Of a stretch of DNA of 64,000 bases, positions 32,723-45,887 are shown in pieces. The DNA is taken from positions 196,092 through 260,091 of the forward strand of contig QAOA01001247.1 in the NCBI GenBank assembly GCA_003255065.1, read 5' to 3'. The translations under genes were made by a program, and so were the position numbers. Below the pieces are notes generated by a model, which ran no database searches, had not been told where the DNA came from, and saw only the letters and a program-made list of their open reading frames with translations. This stretch comes from Cercis canadensis. Lineage: Eukaryota; Streptophyta; Magnoliopsida; Fabales; Fabaceae. Each line of letters begins with the position of its first letter. Position 1 is the stretch's first letter.

Positions 32723-35700
32723 CTAAATGTTCAAACCCCAGTCATAAGGCTGATGTATAACTTTCAACTCAGAAGTGGCAAGCAGATCCAATAATACTGT
32801 TGAGTCAGCAGGATCCAAGTAGTTTGACATATGCTTCAGTATCTCTGCCTCGTTCTTGCCAAAATCTACACTAAACCTGAGTACCAATAAGGAGAAATAA
32901 TTAATTTCAGAAGTTAAAATCCCTAAAACTAGATGTTAATTGCGTCTTTGCTTCTCATCAAGTATTTTATTCACTAACCAGAGTGGAGATGTAACGACAA
33001 AAATGAAAGCATGTAGAACTTATTTTAATTTTTCATATCAAAGGTTAGTTTGAATATTCATTTGCATCTAAGCATGATCCTTTAGACCCTATTGATGTAT
33101 CAAAGTATACATTTGCCAGATACAGGAGCCAGTTCTTGGTCCAAATAGCTTCGAACAAATACTATCCACCAGTCTAAGCTTCAAAAGATTAAAGCTTAAA
33201 CAATCAGAATCATTCTCATTGAAACTTGAAACTTCCACTTCCAATAGTTGAGAAAGTGTGCTTGTGTACATGAAGATTCCAATGAATAATTCTTAGTTCA
33301 AATTCTATAAGGAAACCTTACAAAAAACGTAAACAATCATATTTTAAAAACTTACCACTTAAGGATCTTACTAGTATATGCAACCTTTGCATTTGAATCA
33401 ATTGTAAGTCCTCCCCTTCTTAAGAAATTACGGGCTGCATTCATTAATTCTTGGTCTATCTCTCCAGGAGAATAGCATCGAAGCGCAGGCCCAGATCGGG
33501 TACCACAAACTAAAGCAAAATGAATAAGAGGCTCATGGTAAGGGAGAGCCATCTGACAAAAAAGAATGAAAAGCATGCATCAAGTCAGTTGGGACGCCAA
33601 TCAAGTAGCTTCAAGGTGGATGAATATAGGCCAAAAGAAACAACACCCATATAAGTGCTAAAATGTAATCTACCAAGGAACGACCTAGTAGATAACAACA
33701 CCCATAATAATACTCACTAAGGCCATGACTAAGACAACACTAGAAACTTTGTCAGTAAGAAAAACATATTCCCAATTTTAAAAATAAAGAACAGAAACTT
33801 CGAAAAAATAAAATGAAACTCCCCTTTTTATCTCATGGAAGAGATTTTTTGAACATCTGAATATCTCATTGGCTCATTGCTTAATAATAAATGGAACTTC
33901 TTAACCTTATCTTTCCCGATTGAATGTACATGAATATGAACAACTTACCCTTGAACGTTTATCTTTTGGACCAAATGGCTTCATAAGGTTATAAGGTGGT
34001 CGCTGATTTCCCCTCAAAATACCATTTTGAATATCAGAAAGTGAGTAGGTGGACCCTCCAATGACATATTTGAAGTCGCCAAACAATTTCCTTCTTTCCA
34101 ATGTCCCAGCTGGATGACCCCATATCAATATTGCATGGATAGCCATCATATTATACAGATTAATAAAGAAAGCAAGCTTCTCTTCTCTTGACATATTCAA
34201 TATATCCACTCTTTGGAGCTCCTCTAGTATTCTCAGATACCTAAAATTGCATTAACAACAGTGAAAAAATCTTCGAAATAACTAAATGCATTGTCAAGAT
34301 TACATAGTACTTCTAAGGCAAAGCAAATAAATAAATAAGAGTTAAAGAAACCTCGCAAACTCCTCACTTCCATGCATACTTCTGTAATCAACATGACATC
34401 CATCTTCCGATGCATAGGCTTCAAACATTGCATAGGACAGAAGTCTCAGCCTTGATGCAATTTCTGATATAGGCTTGGGTTTCACAGTAGTTATACCCCT
34501 TGGAATGTTGTGACATTGAGATGCCACAATTGGATCATCATCCAAAAACCGATATAAGTAATTCCCATCCTCAAATAGATTCTCCCTAGAGCAAAACAAA
34601 AAACATTGGAAACGGAGAAGGAATGTCAATTTTGTAACAAAACATCACTAAAATAATGGAAGTGCCAAATAGAGTAATTGGACTCACTCAAGAACATGTT
34701 GAAAGAAGAGTTTTTTAGCAAGCTTTCGTGCAAACTCAACAGCCTATATCATGAGACAAGAATTAGAATAGATAGCAATGACATAATAAAAATAAAGCTA
34801 GAAATTCTATGAATTCTGTCTGTTACATATTCATAGGATGATTTGTTCCAACATGTGATTGAAAATATAGCAAGACCAAAACTTCACGAAAGCAAATATG
34901 GTGTATCAGAAAAAAGCTTCAGTGGAATACATGCCACACATGATGTATAGTTATTGTCCCTTGATTACCAAAGTCTCAATATACCCACCCCCTATAGTTT
35001 GTTCAATTTTATTTAAACATTACCATAGGCAGAAAGTGCACATAAAATGCGTATGCCACTACAGAGTTTAAATACATCAATTAATTTCCACAACAAAACA
35101 GTATCACCATAAAACAAGTTTGAAATTTAATTACCCGTTTTAGGATTTTGCAAGGGAATCTATCATCAACCCCCAGTCACAATGTAGTAGCTAGGAAAAT
35201 ATACTAGGATGCCACCAAGGGATATGAGCCGAGTTCAAGAACTTGACCGCTTTTTAAGGTTCTATTTTTCCTTGTTTGAGGACAGATGATCCATTAGTCT
35301 AATTAAAATTAGAAATACTGTCCCATAAAAGAAAGCCAACACACTATAGAAATTTCCCAAAGAAAGCAGAGTGGTGTAACAAAAATCCCAATCATCAAAC
35401 TAAACATCCATGCACCTTTGAATAATAAAACCCAGAGAAAGGTAAGCATACCAGTGATCTGTGATCCTAAAAAAATTAACAGGGACCACCATGGGCAAAT
35501 GAATGAAGAAAGGATAAAGGAAGAGAGAGAGAGAGAGAGGGGGGGGGGGAATAAAAGAAAGCCATCCCTCCTACAACAATTACTTGGTAATTGCTACCTG
35601 ATGCCTGATTGTGTGTAAATGAAAACATTCATTGGAACTACTACCCTACTGCTATGAACCTACAGGTTAAAACCTAAAAAACCTTGGTGTTAATGTTGTC

Positions 35701-37327
35701 CACGAACTACTAGATTCTTAAGAACTAGATTTTGCGTTCAGATTTGTAAAAAAAAGCTCAAAATTATGACAGATGCACCAGGCTACTAATTGCACCAATC
35801 AAAATGTTGTTCTTGCAGACAACCAAATTGTATGCAAAAAACAATTGTGCCTAAGGATGCCTGCATAGATTCTATGTGGACATTAGACCCATGCTTCTGA
35901 CTCAAGATCAAACTTACATCTTGCCTTTCCAAATATTGATCTTCTGATAAGAAATCCACCGCTTCTGAGGCAAGAAAACAATTAGTGAACCTGCGAAATT
36001 TAAAAAATCGGTCCTTGACAATAATAGATTCTTTCATTTTACGGACAATTAGAGCCATTTCATCTAGAGCCCCACTACTGGACACATCATCCTCTCCAGA
36101 AAGAGGCGGTAATGGAGCTTCGAATGACGGTGCCTCATTAATGAGAAAGTCAATCTTTTCATCAAGCTTGCCAGACTTATTCAAGGCCGTTAGCTCACTC
36201 AAGCCTCCAATAAGTATTTCATTGAAAAACACCTTTGGAACAGAAGTAGACCCAGAAATCTTCTCCAGCTCCAGCTTCCTACTAGGGTAGACATCAACAT
36301 TGATTTCAACGTATCTAAGCCTTTTCATATACAAAAACTGCCTTGCCACTTTACATTCTTGGCACCCTAACCTTGTGTACAGTATAATTCTCCCTTTCAT
36401 GGCTATGGGCTGTGGTGGTCCTTCAGATATTACTTCCCTCTGTTCAGTTTTGTTTTCAACATCAACATCAGGTGACATCTTAATATAATTTAGGGGATTC
36501 CAAGCAAATCGCTCCACTGTCTTCTGAGGGATCTCTTTTGATTCACTGTCTCTTGAGGAATCAGAAACATCCTTAACTTCATCATTGGAATTGCCCACAA
36601 CAACTTCATCACTTCTTCCAGAAAGGTGACGCATCACAGTAGAAACAAAACTTTTAAGTGTCACTGACTTCTCAACTACACCTTGAGTCTCCTGATCAGC
36701 ATCCAAGGAACGGCTAGATGTGTTTTTGCTACCTTCCAACCCAGAAACCTCTGACCCAACAAATACTGGCTCCATATTATTGGCCCCACCTGAAATTTCA
36801 TCTGTCTTTTGATTCATTTTTGTTGACTCCAGATTTCTACTCTCATCCATCTCTTTAGCCAAGTCATCCTGTGCAGCATAATTATCTAGATTTCCTTCTT
36901 GACTTCTACACTCAAATTCTCTATTTCCATCCACCTTATTACTAGAGTATTCATCTCCAACAATATTTACAGATTCATCTTGATTTTGATAATTCATTAC
37001 AGCACTCTTGTGCACCTTTTGACATGAACCAACTTCTACATTACTGGTCTCTATGTTTTCTTGTTGAGGTCCATAGTGCAAATCCTTACTCTCATCTATC
37101 CTCCTATCCAAGTCTGATTCCCCAACCACATTATCCTTATTTCCCACAAGAGTGTTAGATTTTACATCTGTTATCTCAACTATCTTTTCAGATATACCAT
37201 CTTGTCCACTGTCTAACTCAGGCCCACGGTCAATATTTTGAGTTCTCACCTCCTCCAATGGTCCACCTAGATCTTCAGTCTGAACTGCTCCGTTTGTCTC
37301 CTGCTCTGCTAACTCTTCCTTTTCCAT
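32723..37327 (-). CDS. Glutaredoxin-DEP-DUF547 domain protein
   Basis: This plant protein of 780 residues combines three domains. Coding exons on the minus strand are 37327-35918, 34743-34688, 34585-34352, 34240-33949, 33552-33356 and 32876-32723, with GT-AG introns and exact frame closure. Residues 1-305 are acidic, low-complexity and probably disordered. A glutaredoxin-like domain spans about 312-392 (GRIILYTRLGCQECK, C-x2-C at 322/325, then TSVPKVFFN with the cis-proline type VP). A DEP domain covers about 424-503 and a DUF547 region about 585-712 (INLYNMMAIHAILIWG, FALVCGTRSGPALRCY). Similar domain sets occur in several plant proteins of unknown function; membrane or signalling roles are only inferred from DEP domains. 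The start is the first ATG after a probable 5' leader intron. Confidence 0.92.
35526..35550 (+). repeat. (GA)n/G-run microsatellite
   Basis: A run of GA repeats followed by about nine consecutive G bases lies in intron 1 of the glutaredoxin-DUF547 gene. It is probably length-polymorphic. Confidence 0.85.
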
Positions 37328-38500
37328 GGTAAAAGCAAGCTAGAGCTTGTATGCTATGTCATGCGGACATGCCACATATTTTCCATATGCTGTATTCTAA
37401 GAGGTCAACCTACAAGAAATCCACACAAAATATGAATTAATAGCATTGTTGTCTGATGATCAATACTAATAACCAGCATCAAAAGACAACCAACAGCACA
37501 TTCTTGATGGATAAAAATTGAATCTGTGTCCAATGATACTTATAGCAGCATTGTTCTGTTCTGCTACATAATAAATATACTTATTTTCTACTTTTAGCTG
37601 GTGACAGAAATTGAGAGTTAGATAGTTTGCAGGTAGTAAGTTCAATAAACAATCACCTGCACATGCAACATTAATTCAATATTCAATTCATTATCTCAGG
37701 CTCGGCAATGCTTAAGTAAGAAATTTACAAGTAACCAAAAGCATCTTACTCATTATCTTAAAAACATATATGTTGGGTATAATATGTTCTTACTAGTATT
37801 ACTCTATCCAGGAGTTGTGTAATAGGGCTTCACCAAAGACATTGAACCCAACTTTCACATGTAAAGGAAATATCCAGCTAAAAGTTCCCAAATTTGAGGC
37901 AGCAAGTACTTTCAAATACCACATAAAAAGATTAAAGAAATTAGTGGAGGTAAATTTTTCATTCTTTCTCCGACAATAAAAATCTCCTTGGCCCATTAAC
38001 CCAGGTTTCTGAGCAACCAAACAGATATGAAATGCCAAACTCTAACTACCCATCTTTATTAGTAAACGAAACAGAATGCAAACGAAATTGATCCCTCAAA
38101 TGCATCAATCATAGATAAAATTGAGCATACCCAGAAGAGAAATTCGATAAGAATACACATTAAAATTCTGGAAATGGATACAGAAAGAACTTACAGATCC
38201 GATGGAATTCTGGGTAGGGGATGAATTCAACAGAAAAATGCACAGGAAACTTGATTAAAGAGGAACAATGGGTTGAAGATTGGAAGGAATCACAAAGAAA
38301 AAAAGAAAGATTTTTGGGGTTTGGGAAGGGTAGGGGAGGAAAATTATCAAGAAAGGGTTTATGTAGAAAGTTGAAGGTTCAAACTTTGAAGCTGAAACCG
38401 CAAAATGAGAAAGAATGAGGACCTGACTAGAGACTTTGGCAGAGAGAGAGAGGGGTGGTGGGGGAAGACAAGCGGGAGAAGCGGGAAGTCCGTGGGCCTA
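37328..38500 (-). promoter_or_regulatory. Probable 5' leader with intron of the glutaredoxin-DUF547 gene
   Basis: Upstream of the start codon an acceptor (ttcttgtag) ends at 37410. A strong donor (GGATCT then gtaagttc) lies at 38194. This predicts a 785-bp leader intron (37410-38194) and a noncoding exon upstream of 38195, extending an unknown distance toward 38500. The upstream exon area is purine-rich on the plus strand, that is CT-rich in the gene's sense, typical of plant leaders. Confidence 0.5.
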
Positions 38501-40134
38501 AAAATGAAATTTTGTACGAAAAGATTTGTCAATTTGACTTCAGGCCCCACCTTTTCATGTCAAGGAAACCCTTTTTCTTGGTCAAAAATCTCTTTTCTAA
38601 AAGAAAATTTTCTATATAAGAGAAATCCTCCCAATATTTGAGATTTAGGGAACTTACTTTAAAATTAAAACTTCTTGATTAAGTGTTAAACTCAATAGGA
38701 AAATATTTGGGCAATTGCAAAAATTTGACATAACGTAAATAAGAGATGAAGTGAATTGAAAAGGTCTTATATTTATATGAATTGAAAAGGTAATCATATA
38801 GATTAGGTAAATGAAAATGTTCATATTTTGAATTGATCTTGATAGATATCATACCAACATGAGTTGAGGGAGGAAAATTCAAAGGTAACAAGATTGTAGA
38901 TTGATTCCCATTAGCTATCTTGACTCTTAGAGGAGTGGATTTAATAGTGTTTTTCTTTTTTCTTTTTATTATGATTGGAATCGTTGATACTTGTATTATA
39001 CTTGTCTCACTCATCTATAAGAGAATTGAAGAAAATGGTAGGTGATCTATGGCCAACGAATTGCTATGTTGCCTAACATTTTTAGGTTGAGTCCCTTATT
39101 TGGTGAAGATGGAAGTTCAATCCCTTAATTGGTAATAGATAAGAAGTTTATGTATTGAATTTATACTTCACTCCTAAATTACACCATCGTCAATCCCTTT
39201 AATGATTACAATATTACATACAAGAAGCACATCATTTTATCATCATCATCATTTATGAGCTAGAATAGTGCACAATGAAATAGCTATACATTTCTAACAT
39301 ACTATCATTTGCAAACATGAATTATAAAAAAACCTATTCCCTTAAAGTTTAACCTCCTTTATCTTCATACCAAACATAACTTATGGATCAAGTAAAGAAT
39401 ACATTATATCAAATATCTCCATAGAAAAACCAATAATGGGTGTCCATACACGTAATTGACTTCCTAAAGCAAGAAAGAGCAACCAGATTTTACATTGACA
39501 ATCATGTGGTGCAAATGAAATAGAGGAAATTATTGAGGTCAATTCTGATTTCTCTAAAAAGAGATGTTATACTATTGGAAATAATTGAGTAGCTTTAGCT
39601 TGTTTTAGATTGAGTGTTGAGTATATTTTTGTTTTTTTTCTGCTTAAATACAACTTTAGTCCCTCTACCTTTTTTTTTTAAAAAAAAATCAATTTGGTTC
39701 TTCTAGTTTTAAATTTTTACAATTTCATCCTTGTAGTTTTTGACATTGGATTAATTCTCCCTCCCTCTAATGGCTAAAATACACATGGAGTAAGAGAACC
39801 ACCATTATTTCATCAACTATGATGTCAAATAAAATTGTTATTACCTATTAAAATCACACACTCACCTTTTTTTTTTCTTCTTTTTCACATATTTCTTTGG
39901 AGTAAAAAGATTCTCTTACTAGTGTAGTTTAAAAATTTTCGGATATATTCATATAAAAAAAAATCGGATATAATACTGATAAGTGATAACATGACAACAT
40001 ATTATCATGCCACATTATCACTATGTCATCTCATTGCCATCACATTATCAAAAAAATTTATATGTCAAGGTGAGTAACACGGTAACACTTCAAAGATAAG
40101 AATTAAATTGCTTCAAATAATAACCAAATAGTTT

Positions 40135-40220
40135 GTAGTTGAGTGATATTGAGATCGTTTTTAAGGCTTGTGGGTTATGTTTTTGAATTCAGAATTGTAA
40201 TCAAAAGTACCAAAAAAAAA
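40135..40220 (+). repeat. Degraded tRNA-derived SINE fragment
   Basis: The order 'gagtgatattgagatcg', 'ttttaaggcttgtgggtta', 'gtttttgaattcagaattgta', then an A-rich tail matches the family of the element at 6928-7017. The B box has decayed. No target duplication was found. Confidence 0.5.
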
Positions 40221-40281
40221 TTTGCTTCAATTAAAACAAGTAAAACATATGGATTGCAGGCCTTATAATATAGGTTGTAGG

Positions 40282-40462
40282 CGGGAAGAGATCCAGTCAT
40301 GTTAACTTGAGTCATGTTGCTTAGATCTAAGCCGTCTATTCCATTTAAAGTTATTTCAACCATTAAAACACATTAATATTTAATGGTTAAAATGAGCTTT
40401 AATGGAATGGACAGCTCAGATCTGAGCAACATGACTCAAGTGACATGACTGGATCCAAATCC
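40282..40462. mobile_element. hAT-like MITE with perfect 8-bp target duplication
   Basis: The 181-bp element is almost entirely two inverted arms. The left arm gatccagtcatgttaacttg... pairs with the right arm ...caagtgacatgactggatcc, and pairing continues through tctattccattt / aatggaatgga to the centre at about 40376. It is flanked by gttgtagg at 40274-40281 and 40463-40470. An 8-bp duplication is the mark of the hAT superfamily. There is no coding capacity, so it would depend on a transposase from elsewhere. Confidence 0.85.
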
Positions 40463-41196
40463 GTTGTAGGCCATATGGCTATAAGGAATAGTTTTGTGTT
40501 TGAGGCATCACTTTAATAAAAAGTAGAATTTTCAAAGCATTCATTTATGTAAAGTTATAATTATAGGTGCTTCGACATCAAATTTGAACTTGGATGACTC
40601 ACTCCAAATTTAATAAATTTGACTACATCTAAAAGCTAATATAACACCAAGATTATTGGGTTATAAAAAAAGAAATAGAACATAATTGTTGAAACTTCAA
40701 ATTGATATGAAACTACATGCATCACAAAAAATTAGAGGGAATTATATATAAATGAAAACAATTTTGAAATTGGATGAACTACATTAGAGAGAATTATTTA
40801 AAAAATTTAAAACTTAAAATAAAAAATATTATAAATTACGAAAATAATAAAATTTCTAAGCAATTGCTTATTACATCATAAAAAATTCTGAAATATATTC
40901 TGATGATTTTCTTGTGACAAGCACTTCGATGAAAGCAAGCACTTAAGTGATTTTTTTTTTTTTTTAATTCGTAAATTTCAAAACTCAGCTTTATTCCCCA
41001 CAGTCTCGAAGTCTTACATCTTCAACCGCCACTTCACCGCCGCTACTACATCATCATCATCTCTGAGGTAAACAGTGTCTTCCTTTTAGATTTATCTTCT
41101 GTGAGAATTGCAGGCAAAGCTCAAAACAACAAACCCTAATGGTCTGAGCTTCTATCTAGTATCTACTCTCAGAATTCCAGAGCAAAGTTCAAACAG

Positions 41197-44100
41197 ATGG
41201 AGTTATCTACTGCAATTCTTCAATCTTGCTGTTCAATTCCATTAGCGTTTCCTACTAGTACGGCTACTGGAGATTTTGCTTCTCGCCTCTCGTTACCAAT
41301 CAGATACCCAGTTCGATTTTCAAGGTTGAATTTTTCTAGCAAAGGTTAGTAGCTAATTTTCAACTCAAATTTACCCACTTTTAGGACTCTTTTAGCTGTT
41401 AGTTTTATATTAGGAACAAAGCAAAGTAAAATTAGGGAGTTCCTATTGCTCTTCTGTAGTTAGTCTTAGTCCTGCTATAAAAAAAAAAAAGGATTAATGA
41501 TTGTGTTTGGATAGAAAAGCTTCACTTAAAGAAGAAGCACGTAATTTATTAAGTAAAAATTGGAGTTGTTGGAGAAGCCCAGAATTAAGCTTCTGCTTAA
41601 AAAAGTCCTCTTTATATGTATATATATATATAAAGTGCTTCTCTATCCAAACACACCCATGACAACCCAGAAGCTAGTTCTTAAACTGATAGCTATTGTG
41701 AAATTTCAGGCACTAACTTAGTGGTTAATCAAGTAGGAAGATTTCAACACTTTTTAGCTACTGCTGTTGTTGGTGACAGAACTGCAGTCCCAGATGATTG
41801 TTCTAGTGAAGGATTGTTGTCTCGTGGCACCTCTGATGAAGCTTGTGTTCATGGTAATTCCTTGGGAACTTGTGAGAAAAGGGATGATAATGATGGTGCT
41901 CAGTGCTTGGATGACCGCAGGATGGTACGAGTGTGTGACAAGCTAATTGACGTTTTCATGGTTGACAAGCCTACTCCTACGGATTGGAGAAAATTGATAG
42001 CTTTCAGTAAGGAATGGAGCAGTATTAGGCCCCATTTTTTCAGAAGATGCGAGGATAGAGCAGATAGTGAGAATGATCCAGGGATGAAGCAGAAGCTACT
42101 CCGGCTTGGAAGGAAGCTTAAAGAGGTCTGTCATGGGATTTTAAAGATTGTTCACATTAGTTGAAAGTGACATTTTCTTTTTCACTTACTTTCTACACCT
42201 TTTCCTTTATTACATTGCTATGTGACTAATGAAAGATAACCCCTTCCAATAATTTATTTCCGATTTTGCTTGAATTCAATAGATATAGTTGCTGATATAG
42301 TTCATAGTAGAAATTGACCGTTTCCTAAATTAATTGGAAAATAAGAAAAGTAATGATGTTCAATCTAGCATAATATTGTATATCAAGTGATTATACCATG
42401 GGTCTAAGTTTGTTAGGTGTCTTTACCAAAAACAGGAAGTTATTCTATCACATGGAAATCAATTCAGTGCTTCTCTTTTGCAGGTTGATGAAGATGTACA
42501 GAGACACAATGAACTTCTTGAAGTGATCAAAAGGGCACCAGGGGAAATTAGTGAAATTGTGTCCAAGCGTCGTAAAGATTTCACAAAAGAATTCTTTGTG
42601 CACCTTCACACAGTAGGTGAATCTTGTTATGACAATCCGAAAGAACAAAATGGTGAGACAATATTTGCAAACTTTCATGTAATTTCAGTCAGTGTTTCAA
42701 ATTACATTTTAGATTCAAATTCTAATATCAGAGAGAAATGTATTACCTTCTTGGCCTGTGTACTAAATCGTCAAATCATATCCAAAAGTTCAAAACTTTT
42801 TACTTTTCACTTTTACTATAAATATGATCAGATGTTGGTTCTTTTTTAAGCTCATAGTTGGAATTTGATCACCCACCACTGAGAATTATATCCATTAAAC
42901 TTGAAATGTTGAACTTGCTGGAGTGAAACTAATTTTGAAACTGAAGCTTAATTTAAACATGACCATGCTTTAGCTGTAGTTTTCTGTTTTGTTCTCTTGT
43001 TTTTTTCGTTCTTTTTGAAAGGAGTTCTTGGCCAAAGCCTTTTTACTTCTCTCCTATTCCTTTCTGATAATACTTCTTTTATCAAAGAGAGATGATCAAG
43101 ATGTTTTCTTCTATGAGAAAAAGAAAAGGAGGTATTCATCAATATTTTATTCAGGTTAGACTGGGTGCAATCAATCCTGATTGTTAGCCATAGGATTTCT
43201 TCTTTCATGCACAATAGAGATAATGTATTACATGACATGTGCCAAGAATGGAGTCAATTTAACAGGGTGATTCAGACTTGCATCTTTAATTTGGAGTCAA
43301 ATTACCAATAATCTCTGTTTATTTTTATATGACAAGATCTGGCAAAGCTTGGGAACACATGCTTGGCTGCTGTACAAGCCTATGATGCTGCAACTGAAAG
43401 TGTTGAAGCACTACAGGCTGCAGAGTTGAAATTCCAAGATATTATGAATTCTCCTTCTTTGGATGCTGCCTGCAGGAAGATAGACAATTTGGCTGAGAAA
43501 AGTCAGCTTGATTCGACATTGGTATTGATGATCACAAAAGCTTGGTCAGCTGCCAAGGAGTCAAACATGATGAAAGATGAGGTAAATTGATTGTGACCTC
43601 AGCAAATGGCTATTGCCTTCTATCTGCTGCATCTCTTTTGTTTATAAATGTCATGCTAACTTCAATAACGTGGAGGCTAAGAAATTTGGGATGATTATCC
43701 AAAATTTAAACTATTTCCTTTAGGCTTTACTTTACATGCAAGGGGGAGGGGCCGATAAATAAGGTAGGTAGTTCTTAGTTTTAATTTCCAATGAAAGGAT
43801 CATTTGAACTTTATAGTTATATCCTTTTACTAGTACTTGATAGGACATAATCACAAGCCTATATGCAATAAAGCCCAGGCACTCCATTTTGGTGGAGTGA
43901 GACTTCACAACATATTTCGAACACTGACACATGTATGACATGTGTCCAACAAACGTCCATGTGTGAGATGAAAAAAATATATTCTTTTGGCTTGGACACA
44001 GGAGTGACATGGCTCAGCTACTTGTTACCTAGTCTTTTAGTGAATGTTTTTCTGTTGTTTCTCTCTCTTCTTCCTCTTTTTCTTTATGCTTTTCTGTTCT

Positions 44101-44809
44101 GTTTCTCTGCTCCCTTTGGATGTGCCTCTCTGCATTTTGTACTTTGTATGATTTCATTTCCTTGATAACATGTGTTCGAACATAGAAAAGATGATAATGA
44201 TGAGCAATTCAGTAGTGATTCTGTGTATTCAACCATTCTACTAATTCCAGATTTACATCCTAATTACTTGGATGATAAAGATGTAATTTTCTTTTCTCTT
44301 GTATATATGTCTTGCTTGGTACTTCCCATTATCTCTTTCTTGTTGGTATAATAATAAAGCATTAATTTGCAGGTAAAAGATGTACTCTACCATTTATACA
44401 AGACTGCAGTGGGTAATCTTCAGAGACTTGTGCCGAAAGAGGTTCGAATTATCAAGTATCTCATTCGAATTGAGGATCCTGAGGAGCAACTGAGTGCTCT
44501 CAAAGATGCATTTACCCCTGGAGAAGAACTTGAAGGAACAGATGTGGATAACTTGTACACGTGCGTTTTCACTCTTTGAACACTACAATTTCTTGAAATA
44601 TAATGCAGTCACAGCTTTATGATCTATATCTTTTTATTTAATTTTTTAGGACTCCAGAGAAGCTTCATACCTGGATAAAGGCTGTAGTGGATGCTTATCA
44701 TTTGAGTGGAGAAGGTACACTCATAAGGGAAGCTAGGGATCTGATGAATCCAGAGATCATTCAAAAACTGGAGGAGCTGAACAAGGTTGTGGAAAACAAA
44801 TTCATGTGA
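41197..44809 (+). CDS. Chloroplast protein of the At4g37920 family
   Basis: This is a plant protein of unknown biochemical role. Coding exons are 41197-41344, 41710-42125, 42484-42652, 43337-43581, 44373-44560 and 44650-44809, with GT-AG introns and exact closure at 441 residues. The first ~50 residues (MELSTAILQSCCSIPLAFPT onward) are rich in serine, leucine and basic residues and lack acidic residues until D27, consistent with a transit peptide. The mature part is mostly helical and charged: RMVRVCDKLIDVFMVDKPTP, then WRKLIAFSKEWSSIRPHFF, then EVRIIKYLIRIEDPEEQLSA. These are conserved family blocks as I recall them. No catalytic motif is visible. The family is sometimes labelled endoribonuclease E-like, but nothing in this sequence supports nuclease activity. 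Intron 1 carries a MITE at 41503-41654. Confidence 0.92.
41503..41654. mobile_element. MITE in intron 1 of the plastid-protein gene
   Basis: The left end gtgtttggatagaaaagctt pairs with the right end aagtgcttctctatccaaacac, giving terminal inverted repeats of about 20 bp or more. The internal sequence (about 110 bp) is AT-rich and noncoding. A target duplication was not found with certainty. A partial relative (gggtttggatagagaaactt) lies near 18968. Confidence 0.65.
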
Positions 44810-44966
44810 ATAAGAGGGGCTGGCTCAAGCCGTGGCCGAGCCATGTAGATTTGAGTGTGTAGCCAAAGGGCAATTGGCCACATTTTTTGTTTTCCTTCTT
44901 TAGAATTCTTATAAACTGCAAATTATTTTGAAGGCTTCTACTTATTTTTGTATTCTGCTCCATTAA

Positions 44967-45052
44967 AGGCTGTCCCTTAACTCCTTCCCCAAGTTCGATC
45001 CTCCCAGCTCCAAAATAGCAACTTTGACCATATGACTATTTAACTCTACAAA

Positions 45053-45055
<3 letters not shown>
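44967..45055 (+). repeat. SINE fragment shared with 53640-53790
   Basis: The phrase 'aaaggctgtcccttaactcc' followed by ttccccaagttcgatcctcc and cagctccaaaatagcaactttg matches the minus strand of 53640-53790. It contains a B-box-like segment (agttcgatcctcc). Target duplications were not resolved. Confidence 0.6.

Positions 45056-45056
<1 letters not shown>

Positions 45057-45084
<28 letters not shown>
45057..45084. repeat. (AT)n microsatellite
   Basis: About 14 AT dinucleotides follow directly on a SINE-derived fragment. The A-rich tail of the SINE may have seeded the tract. Confidence 0.9.
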
Positions 45085-45088
<4 letters not shown>

Positions 45089-45887
45089 TAAACGGTAGGT
45101 CTTCAGAAGATTTGCTGAACAAGAAATAGAGCATGTCCACATTCAACAACAATGTGTTGTTCAGATTTGCTGAACATGACACTGTTGTTAATGGGTAAAA
45201 GGAGAGTATCTTAATGCTTGAGAAAATTATTGTGCAATATGATTATGAACTTAATTACTTATTATAAATACTTAAATTTATCAATAACTTAACACTAAAT
45301 TTAATTATGAGAAGCTTACGCTTTTATATTACACTAGACACAGTCATGCTTCAAACTTTTTAATACTACATTGAAGATATTGTTTAGGTAATTTATGTGA
45401 GGTTATATTTTTAACTTCTTTATACTGTATTATAAATTAATAGAGATAAAGTTTAAGTAGTTTATAAGAAGTCAATTCTTTTTATTATCACATAATTGAA
45501 AAAAACAAATGACATGGCTCAATATAAATGAAGTTATTTGATTCTATTATATTTATCCGAATAAATATTTTAGAAGTTTCAATAAAATATTTGAGATATT
45601 TCTTAATAATAATAATAATATTTTTTTTAATGAAAAGTACCANCAAGGTTTTTATTCTTTTTTATTGCCTGCCCTTTCTGAAAGCCAAAGCTTTTACTCA
45701 AACAACTCATATTGTCTTTTCCCATTACTGCATCGCACCGTTCTTAGCAAAACCAATTATATTTTCTAAGGTAAATGTAATGTAGTTACCCATTTGAATT
45801 TTCTGAGGAGGTTGCAGTTGCAGAGTTCCTTTCAGATCTCAGAAGAAAATTTCTCCTTTTTTGTTTCTCTTTCTCTGTTGAAAAGTA

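Larger units (their letters stand above)
38501..41196. other. Intergenic region between divergent genes
   Basis: The glutaredoxin-DUF547 gene (-) and the plastid-protein gene (+) are divergently transcribed from this ~2.7 kb. It holds a SINE-like fragment near 40135-40220, the hAT-like MITE at 40282-40462, and AT-rich DNA. Around 39640-39830 the phrase pattern (actttagtccctctac then aatttggttcttctag) resembles one arm of a common plant foldback MITE, but the partner arm was not found. No gene is recognised. Confidence 0.6.
44810..45887. other. Intergenic region with SINE fragment and (AT)n
   Basis: The first ~150 bases are the probable 3' UTR of the plastid-protein gene. A SINE-like fragment lies at 44967-45055 and an (AT)n tract at 45057-45084. 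A single N occurs at 45643 with no obvious flanking duplication. The last ~100 bases are the probable leader of the downstream membrane protein gene. Confidence 0.6.

Noticed and set aside
35786..35917. Extension of the glutaredoxin-DUF547 first exon to a stop at 35786
   Set aside because: A strong donor at 35917 and an in-phase exon at 34743-34688 completing the DEP domain show that this extension is intronic.
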